A program made the translations under genes and the position numbers. A DNA stretch of 64,000 nucleotides from CAWGHZ01 sp963822575 (GTDB taxonomy: Bacteria > Pseudomonadota > Alphaproteobacteria > MPNO01 > DASWLB01), in assembly GCA_963822575.1 (NCBI GenBank), contig CAWGHZ010000002.1, forward strand, positions 372,001 to 436,000. The letters run 5' to 3'. This document shows, one piece after another, positions 46,711 to 55,806 of the stretch; position 1 is the first letter of the stretch, and every line of letters begins with the position of its first letter. A model generated the notes under the pieces. The model had not been told where the DNA came from. It searched no databases and saw only the letters and a program-made list of their open reading frames with translations.

Positions 46711-46814
46711 GTGCGTCGATCGCAGGGCGACCATAATCCCCTCTGCGGCCACCGGCAACGCGCGGACCTTTGCCGCCGGTGGGGCGTTGGTGCTGCAGCA
46801 AAGGGACGCCCTCC

Positions 46815-46973
46815 ATGACCCTCGGCACGCTTCTCCTGATCCTGTTTATCGTCATCCTGATCGCGGCGATCCCGACGTGGCCGTACAGCCGCGGCTGGGG
46901 CTATTACCCCAGCGGCGGGCTGGGGCTCGTCGTGGTGATCCTGCTGGTGCTGCTGCTCGCCGGCCGCATCTAG
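46815..46973 (+). CDS. DUF3309 family small membrane protein
   Basis: 52 residues: two hydrophobic segments, LGTLLLILFIVILIAAIPTW and GLGLVVVILLVLLLAGRI, joined by YSRGWGYYPSGG. This matches the DUF3309 pattern, a short inner-membrane protein of unknown function common in alphaproteobacteria. It stands alone after the tRNA. Confidence 0.8.
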   Translation: MTLGTLLLILFIVILIAAIPTWPYSRGWGYYPSGGLGLVVVILLVLLLAGRI

Positions 46974-47047
46974 CGCGCCTCGCGTGACAGGCCGGGCAGG
47001 CGGGCCTAGGATCGGTTCCAATCAAGCGAACCGACGGGGGAATTTCC

Positions 47048-48025
47048 GTGGCCGAACGCGCAAAGAAGCCGCGCATCATCGCGCTCGAAGAGCATTATCT
47101 CGATCCCGAGCTGAAGGCGATCCACGGCGGCGCCGGGCGGCGCGGCAACCCCGAGGTCGCGAAGCGGCTCGACGATTTCACCCGGCTCCGTCTCGCCGAG
47201 ATGGACCAGGCCGGCATCGACGTGCAGGTGCTGTCGCATTCCGGCCACGGCACCCAGACGCTCGACGCCGCGACCGCCGTCGACATCGCGCCGCGGGTCA
47301 ACGACCGGCTCTACGAGACCGTCAAGGCACACCCCGACCGGTTCGCCGCCTTCGCCGTGCTGCCCACGCCCGACCCCAAGGCCGCCGCCGCGGAGCTCGA
47401 CCGCGTGGTCACGAAGTACGGCTTCAAGGGCGCGATGATCCACGGCCTCACCAACGGCGAGTTCATCGACCTCCCGAAATACTGGCCGATCTTCGAGCGC
47501 GCGGCCGCGCTCGACGTGCCCATCTATTTGCATCCCGCGACGCCCGACAAGCGCGTCGCCGACGTCTACTACAAGGACTACGCCGACAAGTATCCGGGCA
47601 TCATGACCGCGCCCTGCGGCTACACGATGGAGACCATGACCCAGGGCGTGCGCATGGTGCTGTCGGGCGTGTTCGACACGTATCCGAACCTCAAGATCGT
47701 CCTGGGCCACATGGGCGAGGGCATCCCGTTCCTCCTCTGGCGCATCAACCACACGTTCCACGTCACCGGCTCGACCGAGTTCGAGTTCCGCGACATCTTC
47801 GCCCGGCATTTCTGGATCACCACCTCGGGCTTCTTCTCCGATCCCGCGCTGATCTGCTCGATGCTCGAGCTGGGCGCCGACCGCATCCTGTTCTCGGTCG
47901 ACTGGCCGTGGGCGAACAACGTCGAGGGCGTCGGCTGGCTCGAGGGCATGTCGATCTCGGCCGAGGACAAGGCCAAGATCTTCGGCGGCAACGCCGAGCG
48001 CCTGCTGCATATGTCGCGCAACTAG
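47048..48025 (+). CDS. Amidohydrolase-2 family protein (ACMSD / resorcylate decarboxylase type)
   Basis: A GTG at 47048 gives 325 residues. A TIM-barrel metal site is suggested by IIALEEHYLDPE (Glu and His near residues 14-16), YLHPATPDKRVADVY, ILGHMGEG-like VLGHMGEGIPFLLWR, and FSVDWPW with the Asp. The EExH start rather than HxH fits the resorcylate or hydroxybenzoate decarboxylase branch. A paralogue follows at 48085, so both arose by tandem duplication. Confidence 0.85.
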   Translation: MAERAKKPRIIALEEHYLDPELKAIHGGAGRRGNPEVAKRLDDFTRLRLAEMDQAGIDVQVLSHSGHGTQTLDAATAVDIAPRVNDRLYETVKAHPDRFAAFAVLPTPDPKAAAAELDRVVTKYGFKGAMIHGLTNGEFIDLPKYWPIFERAAALDVPIYLHPATPDKRVADVYYKDYADKYPGIMTAPCGYTMETMTQGVRMVLSGVFDTYPNLKIVLGHMGEGIPFLLWRINHTFHVTGSTEFEFRDIFARHFWITTSGFFSDPALICSMLELGADRILFSVDWPWANNVEGVGWLEGMSISAEDKAKIFGGNAERLLHMSRN

Positions 48026-48084
48026 AGGATTTGCGATCGTACGTCGCGGGCCCGCGAGAACGAAGACAACCAGAGGACACGTCC

Positions 48085-49062
48085 ATGGCCACCGCCGCCG
48101 CGCCCGCAAAACGCAAGCATCGCGTCATCGCCATCGAGGAGCACTTCACCGACGCCGCCATCCCGTTCGGCGGCGGCCGGCCCGGCGCCATCACCGACCG
48201 GCTCAAAGACCTCGGCGACTGGCGACTGCGCGAGATGGACGAGGCCGGCATCGACGTGCAGGTGCTGTCGATGGCGGGGAAGGCGCTCTACCAGATGCCG
48301 CCCGCCGAGGCCGTGCCGCTCGCGCGCGAGATCAACGACCGGCTCGCCGAGGCGGTCGCCGGCCACCCGGATCGGTTCGCGGCCTTCGCCGCGCTGCCGG
48401 TGACCGACGCGCACGCCGCCGCCGACGAGCTCGAGCGCGTGGTGACGAAATACGGCTTCAAGGGCGCGATGACCCACGGCCTGTCGCAGGGCCTGTTCCT
48501 CGACGACAAACGCTTCTGGCCGATGTGGGAGCGCGCGGCCCGGCTCGACGTGCCGATCTACATGCACCCGTCGGAGCCGCACCAGACCGTGGTCGACGTC
48601 TACTACAAGGACTATCTGGAAACCTTCCCCGGCATCATCTCGGCGCCCTTGGGCTACACGGTCGAGACCGCGGTGCAGGGCGTGCGCATGGTGCTCTCCG
48701 GACTTTTCGACGCCTACCCCAACCTCAAAATCATCCTCGGCCACATGGGCGAGGGGCTGCCCTTCCTGCTCTGGCGCATCGACCACACGCTGAAGAACCC
48801 TGGCAACGCGCCGATCGAGTTCCGCGAGATCTTCTGCAAGCATTTCTGGATCACGACGTCGGGCTTCTTCTCCGACCCGGCCATGATCTGCTCGCTGCTC
48901 GAATTGGGCGCCGACCGGATCATCTTCTCGGTCGACTGGCCGTGGGGCAACAACAAGCAGGCGACCGACTGGCTCGACCGCATGTCGCTCTCGGAGGAGG
49001 ACAAGGCCAAGATCTACCACGGCAACGTGGAAAGCCTGCTGCGCATGGGACGCAACGCGTAG
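48085..49062 (+). CDS. Amidohydrolase-2 family protein, paralogue of the upstream gene
   Basis: 325 residues. It has the same plan: VIAIEEHFTDAAIPFGG, YMHPSEPHQTVVDVYYKDYL, ILGHMGEGLPFLLWRIDHTL and FSVDWPWGNNKQATDWLDR. Large blocks are identical to the gene at 47048, including RVVTKYGFKGAM. It lies 59 bases downstream and is probably co-transcribed. The two may act on related aromatic acids. Confidence 0.85.
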   Translation: MATAAAPAKRKHRVIAIEEHFTDAAIPFGGGRPGAITDRLKDLGDWRLREMDEAGIDVQVLSMAGKALYQMPPAEAVPLAREINDRLAEAVAGHPDRFAAFAALPVTDAHAAADELERVVTKYGFKGAMTHGLSQGLFLDDKRFWPMWERAARLDVPIYMHPSEPHQTVVDVYYKDYLETFPGIISAPLGYTVETAVQGVRMVLSGLFDAYPNLKIILGHMGEGLPFLLWRIDHTLKNPGNAPIEFREIFCKHFWITTSGFFSDPAMICSLLELGADRIIFSVDWPWGNNKQATDWLDRMSLSEEDKAKIYHGNVESLLRMGRNA

Positions 49063-49134
49063 GGGGTGATCTGGGATCGTTCCGCCCGGACGGTCGCCGG
49101 CTTTCTGCCAAACTCGCAAAAGCCCCAAATCGTC

Positions 49135-49157
49135 ATGGCCGGGCTTGGCCCGGCCAT
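49135..49157. repeat. Short palindromic repeat
   Basis: A perfect inverted repeat, ATGGCCGGGC (49135-49144), loop TTG, GCCCGGCCAT (49148-49157), inside the sequence CGTCATGGCCGGGCTTGGCC, a dispersed alphaproteobacterial intergenic motif. It may work as a terminator after the amidohydrolases. Confidence 0.6.
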
Positions 49158-49269
49158 CCACGGACACGCGCGTCCGCGCGCAAGAAGAAAGGCGTAGATG
49201 CCCGGAACATGTATGGGCATGCTGCGATCTGCTTATGCAAGCCGCCTTCCCGGAGGAAGGCTTCGCGCC

Positions 49270-49476
49270 ATGAAAACCAGTTACGACAAGGCGACCGACA
49301 GCTTGTGCCTCGAGGTGCGGCCTCTTCCGTCTCACCGGACGGTGGAGATGGAGGAGGATGTCATGCTCGACCTGGGAAGCGATGGGAAGCCCGTCGGCTA
49401 CGACAACCAACACGCCTCCACCAAGACCGAGCTGATCGCCCGACTGATCCTGGAGCAAGCGCCGGACGCGGCCTGA
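49270..49476 (+). CDS. DUF2283 family protein
   Basis: 68 residues. MKTSYDKATDSLCLEVRPLP and EEDVMLDLGSDGKPVGYDNQ fit DUF2283, a small beta-strand family with DVMLDLDxDGxVVGI-type motifs. The role is unknown; relatives are often found near toxin-antitoxin or stress genes. GGAGGAAGG lies some 10 bases upstream of the ATG. Confidence 0.75.
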   Translation: MKTSYDKATDSLCLEVRPLPSHRTVEMEEDVMLDLGSDGKPVGYDNQHASTKTELIARLILEQAPDAA

Positions 49477-49571
49477 TCGGCCGCTCCGCCGTGGGGGCCA
49501 CAGTCCGCCAAAGCCCGCCGCGAGCCGCGGGCCGACCGGACGCATTCACCGCCCGTTAGGGCTGGCGTGCG

Positions 49572-49955
49572 ATGCTCGTCCGGACGGAGGGCAGGATGCG
49601 CGTCGCGTTGCGCCATGCGGGGACCGACGACCTCAAGCTGATCGGCACCGGTTGGAGCTGGTCGCTGTTCCTCGGCGCGGGGTTCCTCGGCCTGCCGCTG
49701 TTCTTCCGCGGGCTCGCGGCGTGGGGCACGGTGATGCTGGTGCTGTGGGTCGCCCAGCTCGCGCTGCCGTTCACGGCGAGCGGCAGTACGGGTTCGCTGG
49801 AATTGCTCGTCAACCTCGTGACGTTCGGCCTCTGCCTCTATCTGGGCTTCCGCGGCAATGCGCTCGCCGCCCGGCATCTGGCCGCCTGCGGCTACGAGCT
49901 GGCCGAGCCGGACAGTCCCCATGCCCGCTATGCCGCCGAAAGCTGGGGCATTTGA
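49572..49955 (+). CDS. DUF2628-like small membrane protein
   Basis: 127 residues. Three hydrophobic segments follow a polar start, with WSWSLFLGAGFLGLPLFFRG and the ending FRGNALAARHLAACGYEL, as in DUF2628 proteins. The function is unknown. The gene lies between DUF2283 and a repeat-rich gap. Confidence 0.6.
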   Translation: MLVRTEGRMRVALRHAGTDDLKLIGTGWSWSLFLGAGFLGLPLFFRGLAAWGTVMLVLWVAQLALPFTASGSTGSLELLVNLVTFGLCLYLGFRGNALAARHLAACGYELAEPDSPHARYAAESWGI

Positions 49956-50285
49956 CCCTCGGCCGGCGAAGGCAACGTCGCCCTTGACCTGAGGAATAAA
50001 GTCCGTTATAGAGCGGTCGTTAGCGCGCCGCCCGGCATCCTGTCGCCTCAATGGCTTTTTCCGGCCGTTGGAGGCGACATTCGTTTTAAATCAAATGGTT
50101 GTGAGGGGACGTTCAGGCGACGTAGAGGCGACATGAGGCGACATACAGGCGACATTCAGGTTACATGAGGCGACATTGAGGTTACCCCGAGGCGACATGG
50201 ACGCGACCGCGCGATGTTTCGCCTTGCGCGGTGGGGCGCGCCAAGGGAAGGTGCGCGACCTTCGGCCCGTCCAACGGAGCGACAG
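49956..50285. repeat. Gene-free gap with a degenerate AGGCGACAT tandem array
   Basis: Between 50071 and 50200 the motif AGGCGACAT, or AGGTTACAT, recurs about nine times with a 10-12 base period, and TGTCGCCTCA at 50041-50050 is the same motif inverted. It reads as a degenerate array of short direct repeats, perhaps protein-binding sites. There is no gene on either strand. Confidence 0.65.
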
Positions 50286-50919
50286 ATGATCGACCTCTAC
50301 ACGTGGAACACCTCGAACGGCAAGAAGCCGCAGATCCTGCTGGAGGAGCTGGGCGTCCCCTACAACACCCACCCGATCGATATCGGCAAGGACGAGCAGT
50401 TCACCCCTGCCTACGTCAAGATCAACCCGAACTCCAAGATCCCGGCGATCGTCGATTCCGAGGGGCCGGACGGCAAGCCGCTCACGTTGTTCGAGTCCGG
50501 CGCGATCCTGATGTATCTCGGCGAGAAGTTCGGCCGCCTCTTCCCCCAGGCGCCGCGCCAGAAGTGGGAAACCATCCAGTGGCTGATGTTCCAGATGGGC
50601 GGCATCGGCCCGATGTTCGGCCAGGCGCACCATTTCCGCCGCCAGGCGAAGGAGCAGATCCCCTACGCCATCGAGCGCTACACCAAGGAGACGCGCCGGC
50701 TGTGGGGCGTGCTGGACGCGCGCCTCAAGGACAATCGAGTGGCTGGCGGCGGGCGAGTACACCATCGCCGACATCGCCTGCTTCCCGTGGTGCCAGCGCC
50801 ACGAATGGCAGGGGGTGAGCCTCGACGAGTTCCCCAACGCCAAGCGCTGGTACCGGACGCTCGAGGCGCGCCCGGCGGTGAGCCGCGGCGTCAACCCGCC
50901 CTACGCCCAGGCGGCGTAG
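50286..50919 (+). pseudogene. Glutathione S-transferase (YfcG-like), frame broken once as sequenced
   Basis: From the ATG at 50286: IDLYTWNTSNGKKPQILLEE, YVKINPNSKIPAIVDSEG, ESGAILMYLGEKFGRLFP and WLMFQMGGIGPMFGQAHHF match YfcG/Ure2-type GSTs. After LDARLKDN the frame shifts by one base near 50740. In the right frame it continues EWLAAGEYTIADIACFPW and ends PPYAQAA at 50919, in total 210 residues. This shift is not at a GANTC site. Confidence 0.85.
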
Positions 50920-50929
50920 GCGGGCCCGG

Positions 50930-51146
50930 TCAGGCGGGGACGGCGGGCGCCGGCGCGTCGACGGGAGCGCGACGGGGCAGGCCGCGGGCGGCGGCGATCG
51001 CCTCCTGCAGCGCCAGAAGCTCCGCCCGCGCCGTCTCGAGGGTCTTGCGCTCGCGCGCGTCCTCGCGGTCGGTGACCTCGATCTGGGCGAGCTTGATCTC
51101 GACAAGGTCGAGCAGAGTTCTCGATGGTGCGCCGGGAAAATTTCAT
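50930..51146 (-). pseudogene. Small helical hypothetical protein, frame broken once as sequenced
   Basis: Start ATG at 51146 (MKFSRRTIE). As sequenced it runs into an Arg/Ala-rich shadow frame. Removing one base at 51115-51120 (GAGTTC for GAGTC) gives TLLDLVEIKLAQIEVTDRED, then TLETARAELLALQEAIAAAR, 71 residues in all, strongly helical and coiled-coil-like, ending at 50930. It is convergent with the GST. The function is unknown. Confidence 0.6.
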
Positions 51147-51211
51147 GGCCCCTCCGAAGCTCGAATTCGACAGGGGGACGGTTAACGTTTGATGAAAGGG
51201 AAGGGACCCGC

Positions 51212-51766
51212 ATGAGCCGCATCGTACCGGTCGACGTCACGAAGCCGGAGACGCTGACCAAGGACCAGCGCCGCGTGTACGACGAGATGATGGCGGGGCC
51301 GCGCGGCCACGTCACCGGCCCGTTCCCCTATCTCCTCAACAACCCGGCGATCTGCGACCCGGTGCAGACGCTCGGCGCCTACTGCCGGTTCGGCTCGTCC
51401 TTGCCGCGCAAGGTGATGGAGCTCGCCGTGCTGGTTACGGCGCGCCACTGGAACGCCTATTACGAATGGGGCGCGCACGCGCCGCTCGCCCGCAAGGAGG
51501 GCGCCATCGACGCCACGGTCGAGGCGGTCGCGCACCGCCGCCGGCCCGAGGGCGACGCCGACGCCGCGCTGGTGTGGGATATCGTGACCACGCTGATCGA
51601 CAAGCGTGGCCTCGACGACGCGCTCTACGCCAGGGGCAAGGCGCGCTTCGGCGAGGGGGGCATGATGGACCTCGCCACGACCGTCGGCTATTACGGGCTC
51701 CTCGCCCAGCTGTTCAACATCTTCGCCGTCGGCGCGCCCGAGAGCTTCGAGAAGCTGCCGGCCTAG
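51212..51766 (+). CDS. Carboxymuconolactone decarboxylase family protein
   Basis: 184 residues of the all-helical CMD/AhpD fold. RKVMELAVLVTARHWNAYYE followed by WGAHAPLARKEG is the family core, with LVWDIVTTLIDKRGLDDALY after it. No CXXC redox pair is seen, so it is the decarboxylase-like type rather than AhpD. Its last codons overlap the stop of the opposite-strand glycosyltransferase gene. Confidence 0.88.
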   Translation: MSRIVPVDVTKPETLTKDQRRVYDEMMAGPRGHVTGPFPYLLNNPAICDPVQTLGAYCRFGSSLPRKVMELAVLVTARHWNAYYEWGAHAPLARKEGAIDATVEAVAHRRRPEGDADAALVWDIVTTLIDKRGLDDALYARGKARFGEGGMMDLATTVGYYGLLAQLFNIFAVGAPESFEKLPA

Positions 51767-53325
51767 CGCGGCGCCATCGCCCGGCGATACGCCGCGATGC
51801 GGTCGAGGATCGCATCGCGGAGCGGCGAGTCGCGCCGCATGTAAAGCGCGAAGGGCGGGGCCTCGACGCGCACGTAGTGGCGGGCGAGGTCCGGCTGGCG
51901 GGCGAGCCGGGCGTAGCCGTACTCGTCGGGCGGATCGATCCACACGTCGGGCAGGCCGTAGCGGTCGAGCACATAGGTCCGGAATGTCCGGTCGAAGTCC
52001 GGCCTGAAGCGGTTGCGGGCGATGAACGCGTCGTTAAGCCCGGCGACGTCGAGGAAGCGCGCGCCGCTGTAGTACGGGATCGCGCCGGCCTCGCTGTATG
52101 CGATGGAGAGGCCCGGAAGGCTGGCCAAGGCTCTGCCAAGGGCGATGTACGGCCGCAGCGGTGCGTCGGCCACGGCCATCTTGACCACGTAGAACGTGCC
52201 GACGTTGGCGCCGATCATGATCGCGATCAGCGCTGCGGCGGCGAGCTTCGCCACCGCCGACCGGCTCGCCTCCGCCACCGCATGGTCGATCGCTGGGATC
52301 AGGGCGGCCACCGCCGCGACCGCGAGGGGCGCCATCAGCGGCGCCTTGAAGCGCCACTCGAAACCCATCACCGGCACCACCCCGAACATGTAAAGGAAGA
52401 ACGCGCCGGCGGCGGCGAGCCCCGCCCAGACGACCGGCTTCTGGCTGCGCGGCCGGACCAGCACACCGACGGCGATGGCCAGCAGAAGCGGCGCGACGTG
52501 ACTCACGAAACCGGACTGCGCGTTGAACACCCATCGGGCGAGGCGTCCCGTCCGGGTAATTCGCTCTGGCCCGAGCTTCATGTAGGCCGGCAGCGGCAGC
52601 ACCGCCCCGAACGTCGCGAGCTTCCAGGCGAGATACGCGGCGATCAGCAGTGCGAGCGGCGCCGCGTACCAGAGCGCCGCGCGCATGAGGTCGGCGCGTT
52701 TCAGCCCCGCGGGCAGCGCGATCACCGCGGTGCCGACGACGATCGGCAGGATCGCGTCGGCCCGCGTCAGCAGCGCAACGAACGACAGCGCGGCGAGCGC
52801 CAGGAGGCGGGGGGCGAGCGCCGGCTCGCGCCACGCCCACAGCACCGCCGCGCCGGCGAGCTCGGCCATGACGAGGCTCGTCTCCATACCGGAGATGGCG
52901 TGGCGCGCAGGGATCGGCGACAGCGCGAGGGCGAGCGGCGCGAGCCCGGCGAGCCAGCGAAGCGGCGGCGCCAGGGCCAGCCGCGTCGCGATCCCGACGA
53001 GCAGCAGCGCGAGGGAAGTGCAGCCGAGCCCCAGCGTCACCGCGACGCGCGGAATCGCCGCGCCGCTGACGAGGTGCCCGGCGGCGAGCAGCACGACCCA
53101 CAGCGTCGACGAGAACCCTTCCACCGGCGTGCCGCCGGCATCCCACGCGAAGCCCTGTCCGGCGGCCAGGTTCTGCGCGTACCGGAACAGGATGAACGTG
53201 TCGTCGACGAACCCGCCGTGGAGGTAGACGGTCGCGGTCGCGACCAGGATCGCGACGGCGCCGGCGAGGCTGGCGAGTTCGAGGACGAGCCCCGCCCCCG
53301 CCGGCGACCGCGCGACGCTCGCCAT
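51763..53325 (-). CDS. Polytopic membrane glycosyltransferase-like protein (GT-C fold)
   Basis: 520 residues with about ten hydrophobic segments. The start VDDTFILFRYAQNLAAGQGF then FSSTLWVVLLAAGHL resembles the AftB-type arabinofuranosyltransferase and GT39/DUF2029-like lipid-linked glycosyltransferases, including a DD catalytic pair near residues 40-41. The C-terminal third is soluble and ends AIL-type. The substrate is unknown. Confidence 0.75.
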   Translation of the reverse strand: MASVARSPAGAGLVLELASLAGAVAILVATATVYLHGGFVDDTFILFRYAQNLAAGQGFAWDAGGTPVEGFSSTLWVVLLAAGHLVSGAAIPRVAVTLGLGCTSLALLLVGIATRLALAPPLRWLAGLAPLALALSPIPARHAISGMETSLVMAELAGAAVLWAWREPALAPRLLALAALSFVALLTRADAILPIVVGTAVIALPAGLKRADLMRAALWYAAPLALLIAAYLAWKLATFGAVLPLPAYMKLGPERITRTGRLARWVFNAQSGFVSHVAPLLLAIAVGVLVRPRSQKPVVWAGLAAAGAFFLYMFGVVPVMGFEWRFKAPLMAPLAVAAVAALIPAIDHAVAEASRSAVAKLAAAALIAIMIGANVGTFYVVKMAVADAPLRPYIALGRALASLPGLSIAYSEAGAIPYYSGARFLDVAGLNDAFIARNRFRPDFDRTFRTYVLDRYGLPDVWIDPPDEYGYARLARQPDLARHYVRVEAPPFALYMRRDSPLRDAILDRIAAYRRAMAPR

Positions 53326-53334
53326 CGGGCCCCT

Positions 53335-53898
53335 CTAGGCGCCGCGCCGCGCCGCGGCCGACCGCGCGAGCTTCGCCGCCGTCTCCGCGGCGTATTCGTC
53401 CATCGGCTTCAGGGTCGGCTTGTCGCGGATCAGCTCCTGCGTCTGCCGCACGATCTCGTCCTCGGCGAGCGCCAGGTCGATGGGAACGCCGAAGGGCTGC
53501 GCGACGTGCCACGGCGTGTCGCAATAGACCTCGGACCGGTTGCCTTCCGGGTCGTGGAAATAGACGCTCCATGCATTGCCGTGGGTAATGCCGCGTATGT
53601 CGGTCACCGGCTCGGCGAGCAGCGCGGCGTGGTAGGCGCGCACGCTGGCGAGCGAGTTGGTCTTGAACGAGATCTGCTGCAGGATGTTGAAGTCGATCTC
53701 CTTGGGCCTTCCCTCCTGCATCACGAGCTGGTGATGCGAGCCCGCATCGAGCGTGAGGAAGGCGATGCGCGAGCCGCGCGCCTCGCCCCGGTCGGACACG
53801 AGGAACCCGTAAAGCCTTGTGTAGAAGTCGACCATCCTATCGAGGTCGTGCACCCAGAGCCCCATGTGGGTGAGCTTCACCTGCGGCAGCGTCGGCAT
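53335..53898 (-). CDS. VOC family extradiol-dioxygenase-like protein
   Basis: From the ATG at 53898 the product is 187 residues. The module has LTHMGLWVHDLDRMVDFYTR, AGSHHQLVMQEGRP, and WSVYFHDPEGNRSEVYCDTP, giving a plausible His-His-Glu iron site. It resembles biphenyl-2,3-diol dioxygenase-like proteins. Together with CMD and the Rieske oxygenase it suggests aromatic ring metabolism. Confidence 0.83.
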   Translation of the reverse strand: MPTLPQVKLTHMGLWVHDLDRMVDFYTRLYGFLVSDRGEARGSRIAFLTLDAGSHHQLVMQEGRPKEIDFNILQQISFKTNSLASVRAYHAALLAEPVTDIRGITHGNAWSVYFHDPEGNRSEVYCDTPWHVAQPFGVPIDLALAEDEIVRQTQELIRDKPTLKPMDEYAAETAAKLARSAAARRGA

Positions 53899-53993
53899 GG
53901 CTCCCTCCTTCGCACGTGGTCCCGAAAAGCTAGAGCCGAATGGCCAATTTTGGAAGGCGAACCACAGAGATTCAGAACGTCGAAAAATTTGAT

Positions 53994-54066
53994 CGTCATT
54001 GCGAGCGAAGTGAAGCAATCCAGTGTCCGCCTGGATTGCTTCGTCGCTGCGCGCCTCGCAATGACG
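53994..54066. repeat. Palindromic intergenic repeat, second copy
   Basis: Perfect outer arms CGTCATTGCGAG (53994-54005) and CTCGCAATGACG (54055-54066), with inner arms GAAGCAATCCAG (54012-54023) and CTGGATTGCTTC (54031-54042). It is the same element as at 37962-38081 without the extra hairpin. It lies between the VOC gene and the quinone reductase. Confidence 0.85.
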
Positions 54067-54091
54067 GGACCCCCCGTGCCTCTGCGGTGGA

Positions 54092-55066
54092 TCACACCTC
54101 CAGCACGACGGAGCCGGTGGTCCGGCGCTGGGCGAGGTCCTCGTGCGCCCGGGCCGCCTCGCGCAGGGGATAGGCGTGGCTGACCTCGATCTTCACCGTG
54201 CCGTCCGCGACCGCGGCGAACAGCGCGCGCGCGTTGGCGGCGAATTCGTCGGGTGTCGCGGTGTAGTGCGGCAGGCTCGGGTGGGTGAGGTAGATCGAGC
54301 CGAGCTGGCCGAGCCGGCGCGGCGGCACGGGATCGGGGTCGCCCGAGGCCTCGCCGAACGAGGCCAGGATGCCGCGCCGCGCGACGCAGGCGAGCGAGCC
54401 CTCGAACGTCGCCTTGCCGATCGAGTCGTAGACGACCGGGCAGCCGGCGCCGCCTGTCACTTCCTTGACCTTCGCCACGAAATCGTCGCGCCCCAGCACC
54501 AGTGGATGATGGCAGCCATGGGCGCGCGCCACCTTGGACTTGGCGTCGGAGCCGACGGTGCCGATCACCGTCGCGCCCAACGCCTTCGCCCACTGGCAGA
54601 GGATCAGACCGACCCCGCCGGCCGCGGCGTGCACCAGGATCGTGTCGCCGGGCTTCACGCGATAGGTCTCGAACAGCAAGTAGCGCGCCGTCATGCCGCG
54701 CACCATCATCGACGCGGCGGTGCGGCCGTCGATGGCGTCAGGCAGGGCGGCCACCCGCCAGGCGGGCACCACGCGATGGGTGGCGTAGGCGTTGTCCGGC
54801 CCGCCGCAGGAAGCGGCGCGCTGGCCAACTGCAAGGTGTACGACTCCCGGCCCCACCGCCTCGATCGTGCCCGCCCCCTCGATGCCGAGCCCGGTCGGCA
54901 GCGTCGCGGCGTGCTGGCCGCGGCGGACCAGGATGTCACGAAAGTTGACCGCGACGGCGGTCTGGCGGATCAGCACCTCGCCGGGCCCGGGCGCCGACGG
55001 CGCAAACTCCTCCCAGCGCAGCACCTCCGGCCCGCCGGTCTCGTGGATGCGGAACCGATAGGCCAT
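54092..55066 (-). CDS. NADPH:quinone oxidoreductase (zeta-crystallin-like MDR)
   Basis: 324 residues. A GroES-like N-terminal domain (FRIHETGGPEVLRWEEF, VNFRDILVRRG, GIEGAGTIEAVG) and an NADPH-binding domain with ILVHAAAGGVGLILCQWAKA and VVYDSIGKATFEGSL. No zinc-binding Cys cluster, as expected for QorA-type quinone reductases. It begins 12 bases upstream of the PEP-CTERM gene's stop. Confidence 0.9.
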   Translation of the reverse strand: MAYRFRIHETGGPEVLRWEEFAPSAPGPGEVLIRQTAVAVNFRDILVRRGQHAATLPTGLGIEGAGTIEAVGPGVVHLAVGQRAASCGGPDNAYATHRVVPAWRVAALPDAIDGRTAASMMVRGMTARYLLFETYRVKPGDTILVHAAAGGVGLILCQWAKALGATVIGTVGSDAKSKVARAHGCHHPLVLGRDDFVAKVKEVTGGAGCPVVYDSIGKATFEGSLACVARRGILASFGEASGDPDPVPPRRLGQLGSIYLTHPSLPHYTATPDEFAANARALFAAVADGTVKIEVSHAYPLREAARAHEDLAQRRTTGSVVLEV

Positions 55067-55078
55067 GGGCCGATGCGA

Positions 55079-55669
55079 TCAGCCGGTGCGAGCTCGGCGG
55101 CGGGCGCGCTGCCGTCCGACCGCGCCGAAGGCCAGCAGCCCCGCGCCCAGGATGGTCAACGTCGCCGGTTCCGGTACGGCGGCGGGTGCAAACGAAACGA
55201 GGTGAAAATAATCCCCGTCGTTGTTTTCGAATGAAACCAGTGCGTTCGAATAAAAACTGCCCACGTCGAAGCTGAAATCCCCGTTTGTCCCGTCGCCCCA
55301 AGTGCCGCCTCCGGCGGGCTGGCCCACCAGCTCTTTCGTCAGGTCAACGCCATCCCTGAACCAGTAGAACGTCGTGAAATCCATCAACTGATAGATTCCA
55401 TTTCCACTCTGTGCACCGGTGACGGTCAGTGTGAACACCGAGATTCCCAACGTGGTCGCTGAAACACCGTTGCTCGGGTCCGGGGCAGCTAGCAGCGTTG
55501 CGGGGTCGAGGATGAGCACGCCGGTCGCCGTGGCGCTGCTGCTCATATCGCCGGGTTCCCACACGAGATTGTACGTCACGAGTCCGGCATCCGCCCGTGA
55601 CGCGCCGCCAATAGTTACAACGCAGGCTAAAACGGCAGCGCCAACCGCGCCGCGAAGCGTCTTGAACAT
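55079..55669 (-). CDS. PEP-CTERM sorting-signal protein
   Basis: From the ATG at 55669 the product is 196 residues. A signal peptide ends near GGASRADAG, followed by a beta-rich body. The C terminus is a textbook PEP-CTERM signal: VPEPATLTILGAGLLAFGAV, then the basic end RQRARRRARTG. Such proteins are processed by an exosortase and often linked to exopolysaccharide. No exosortase gene is in the window. Confidence 0.9.
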   Translation of the reverse strand: MFKTLRGAVGAAVLACVVTIGGASRADAGLVTYNLVWEPGDMSSSATATGVLILDPATLLAAPDPSNGVSATTLGISVFTLTVTGAQSGNGIYQLMDFTTFYWFRDGVDLTKELVGQPAGGGTWGDGTNGDFSFDVGSFYSNALVSFENNDGDYFHLVSFAPAAVPEPATLTILGAGLLAFGAVGRQRARRRARTG

Positions 55670-55806
55670 CGAACTGGCCCCCACTGCCCCCAGTATGCAC
55701 GCAAAATCGAGCATACCATGGTTCGGGCCCGAGCCGACAGACTCATAGGGTTTGACGTGCCGCTCCGCGCTTCCGATACTTGGCGCGTCAAGTAGGGAGT
55801 GACGCG

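Noticed and set aside
50071..50200. CRISPR array
   Set aside because: The repeat unit is only 9 bases with 10-12 base spacing and no spacers. There are no cas genes.
50091..50894. Minus-strand frame with repeated NLNVAC/MSPHVAS-type peptides
   Set aside because: The peptide repeats only reflect the DNA repeat array, and the rest of the frame is antisense to the GST gene.
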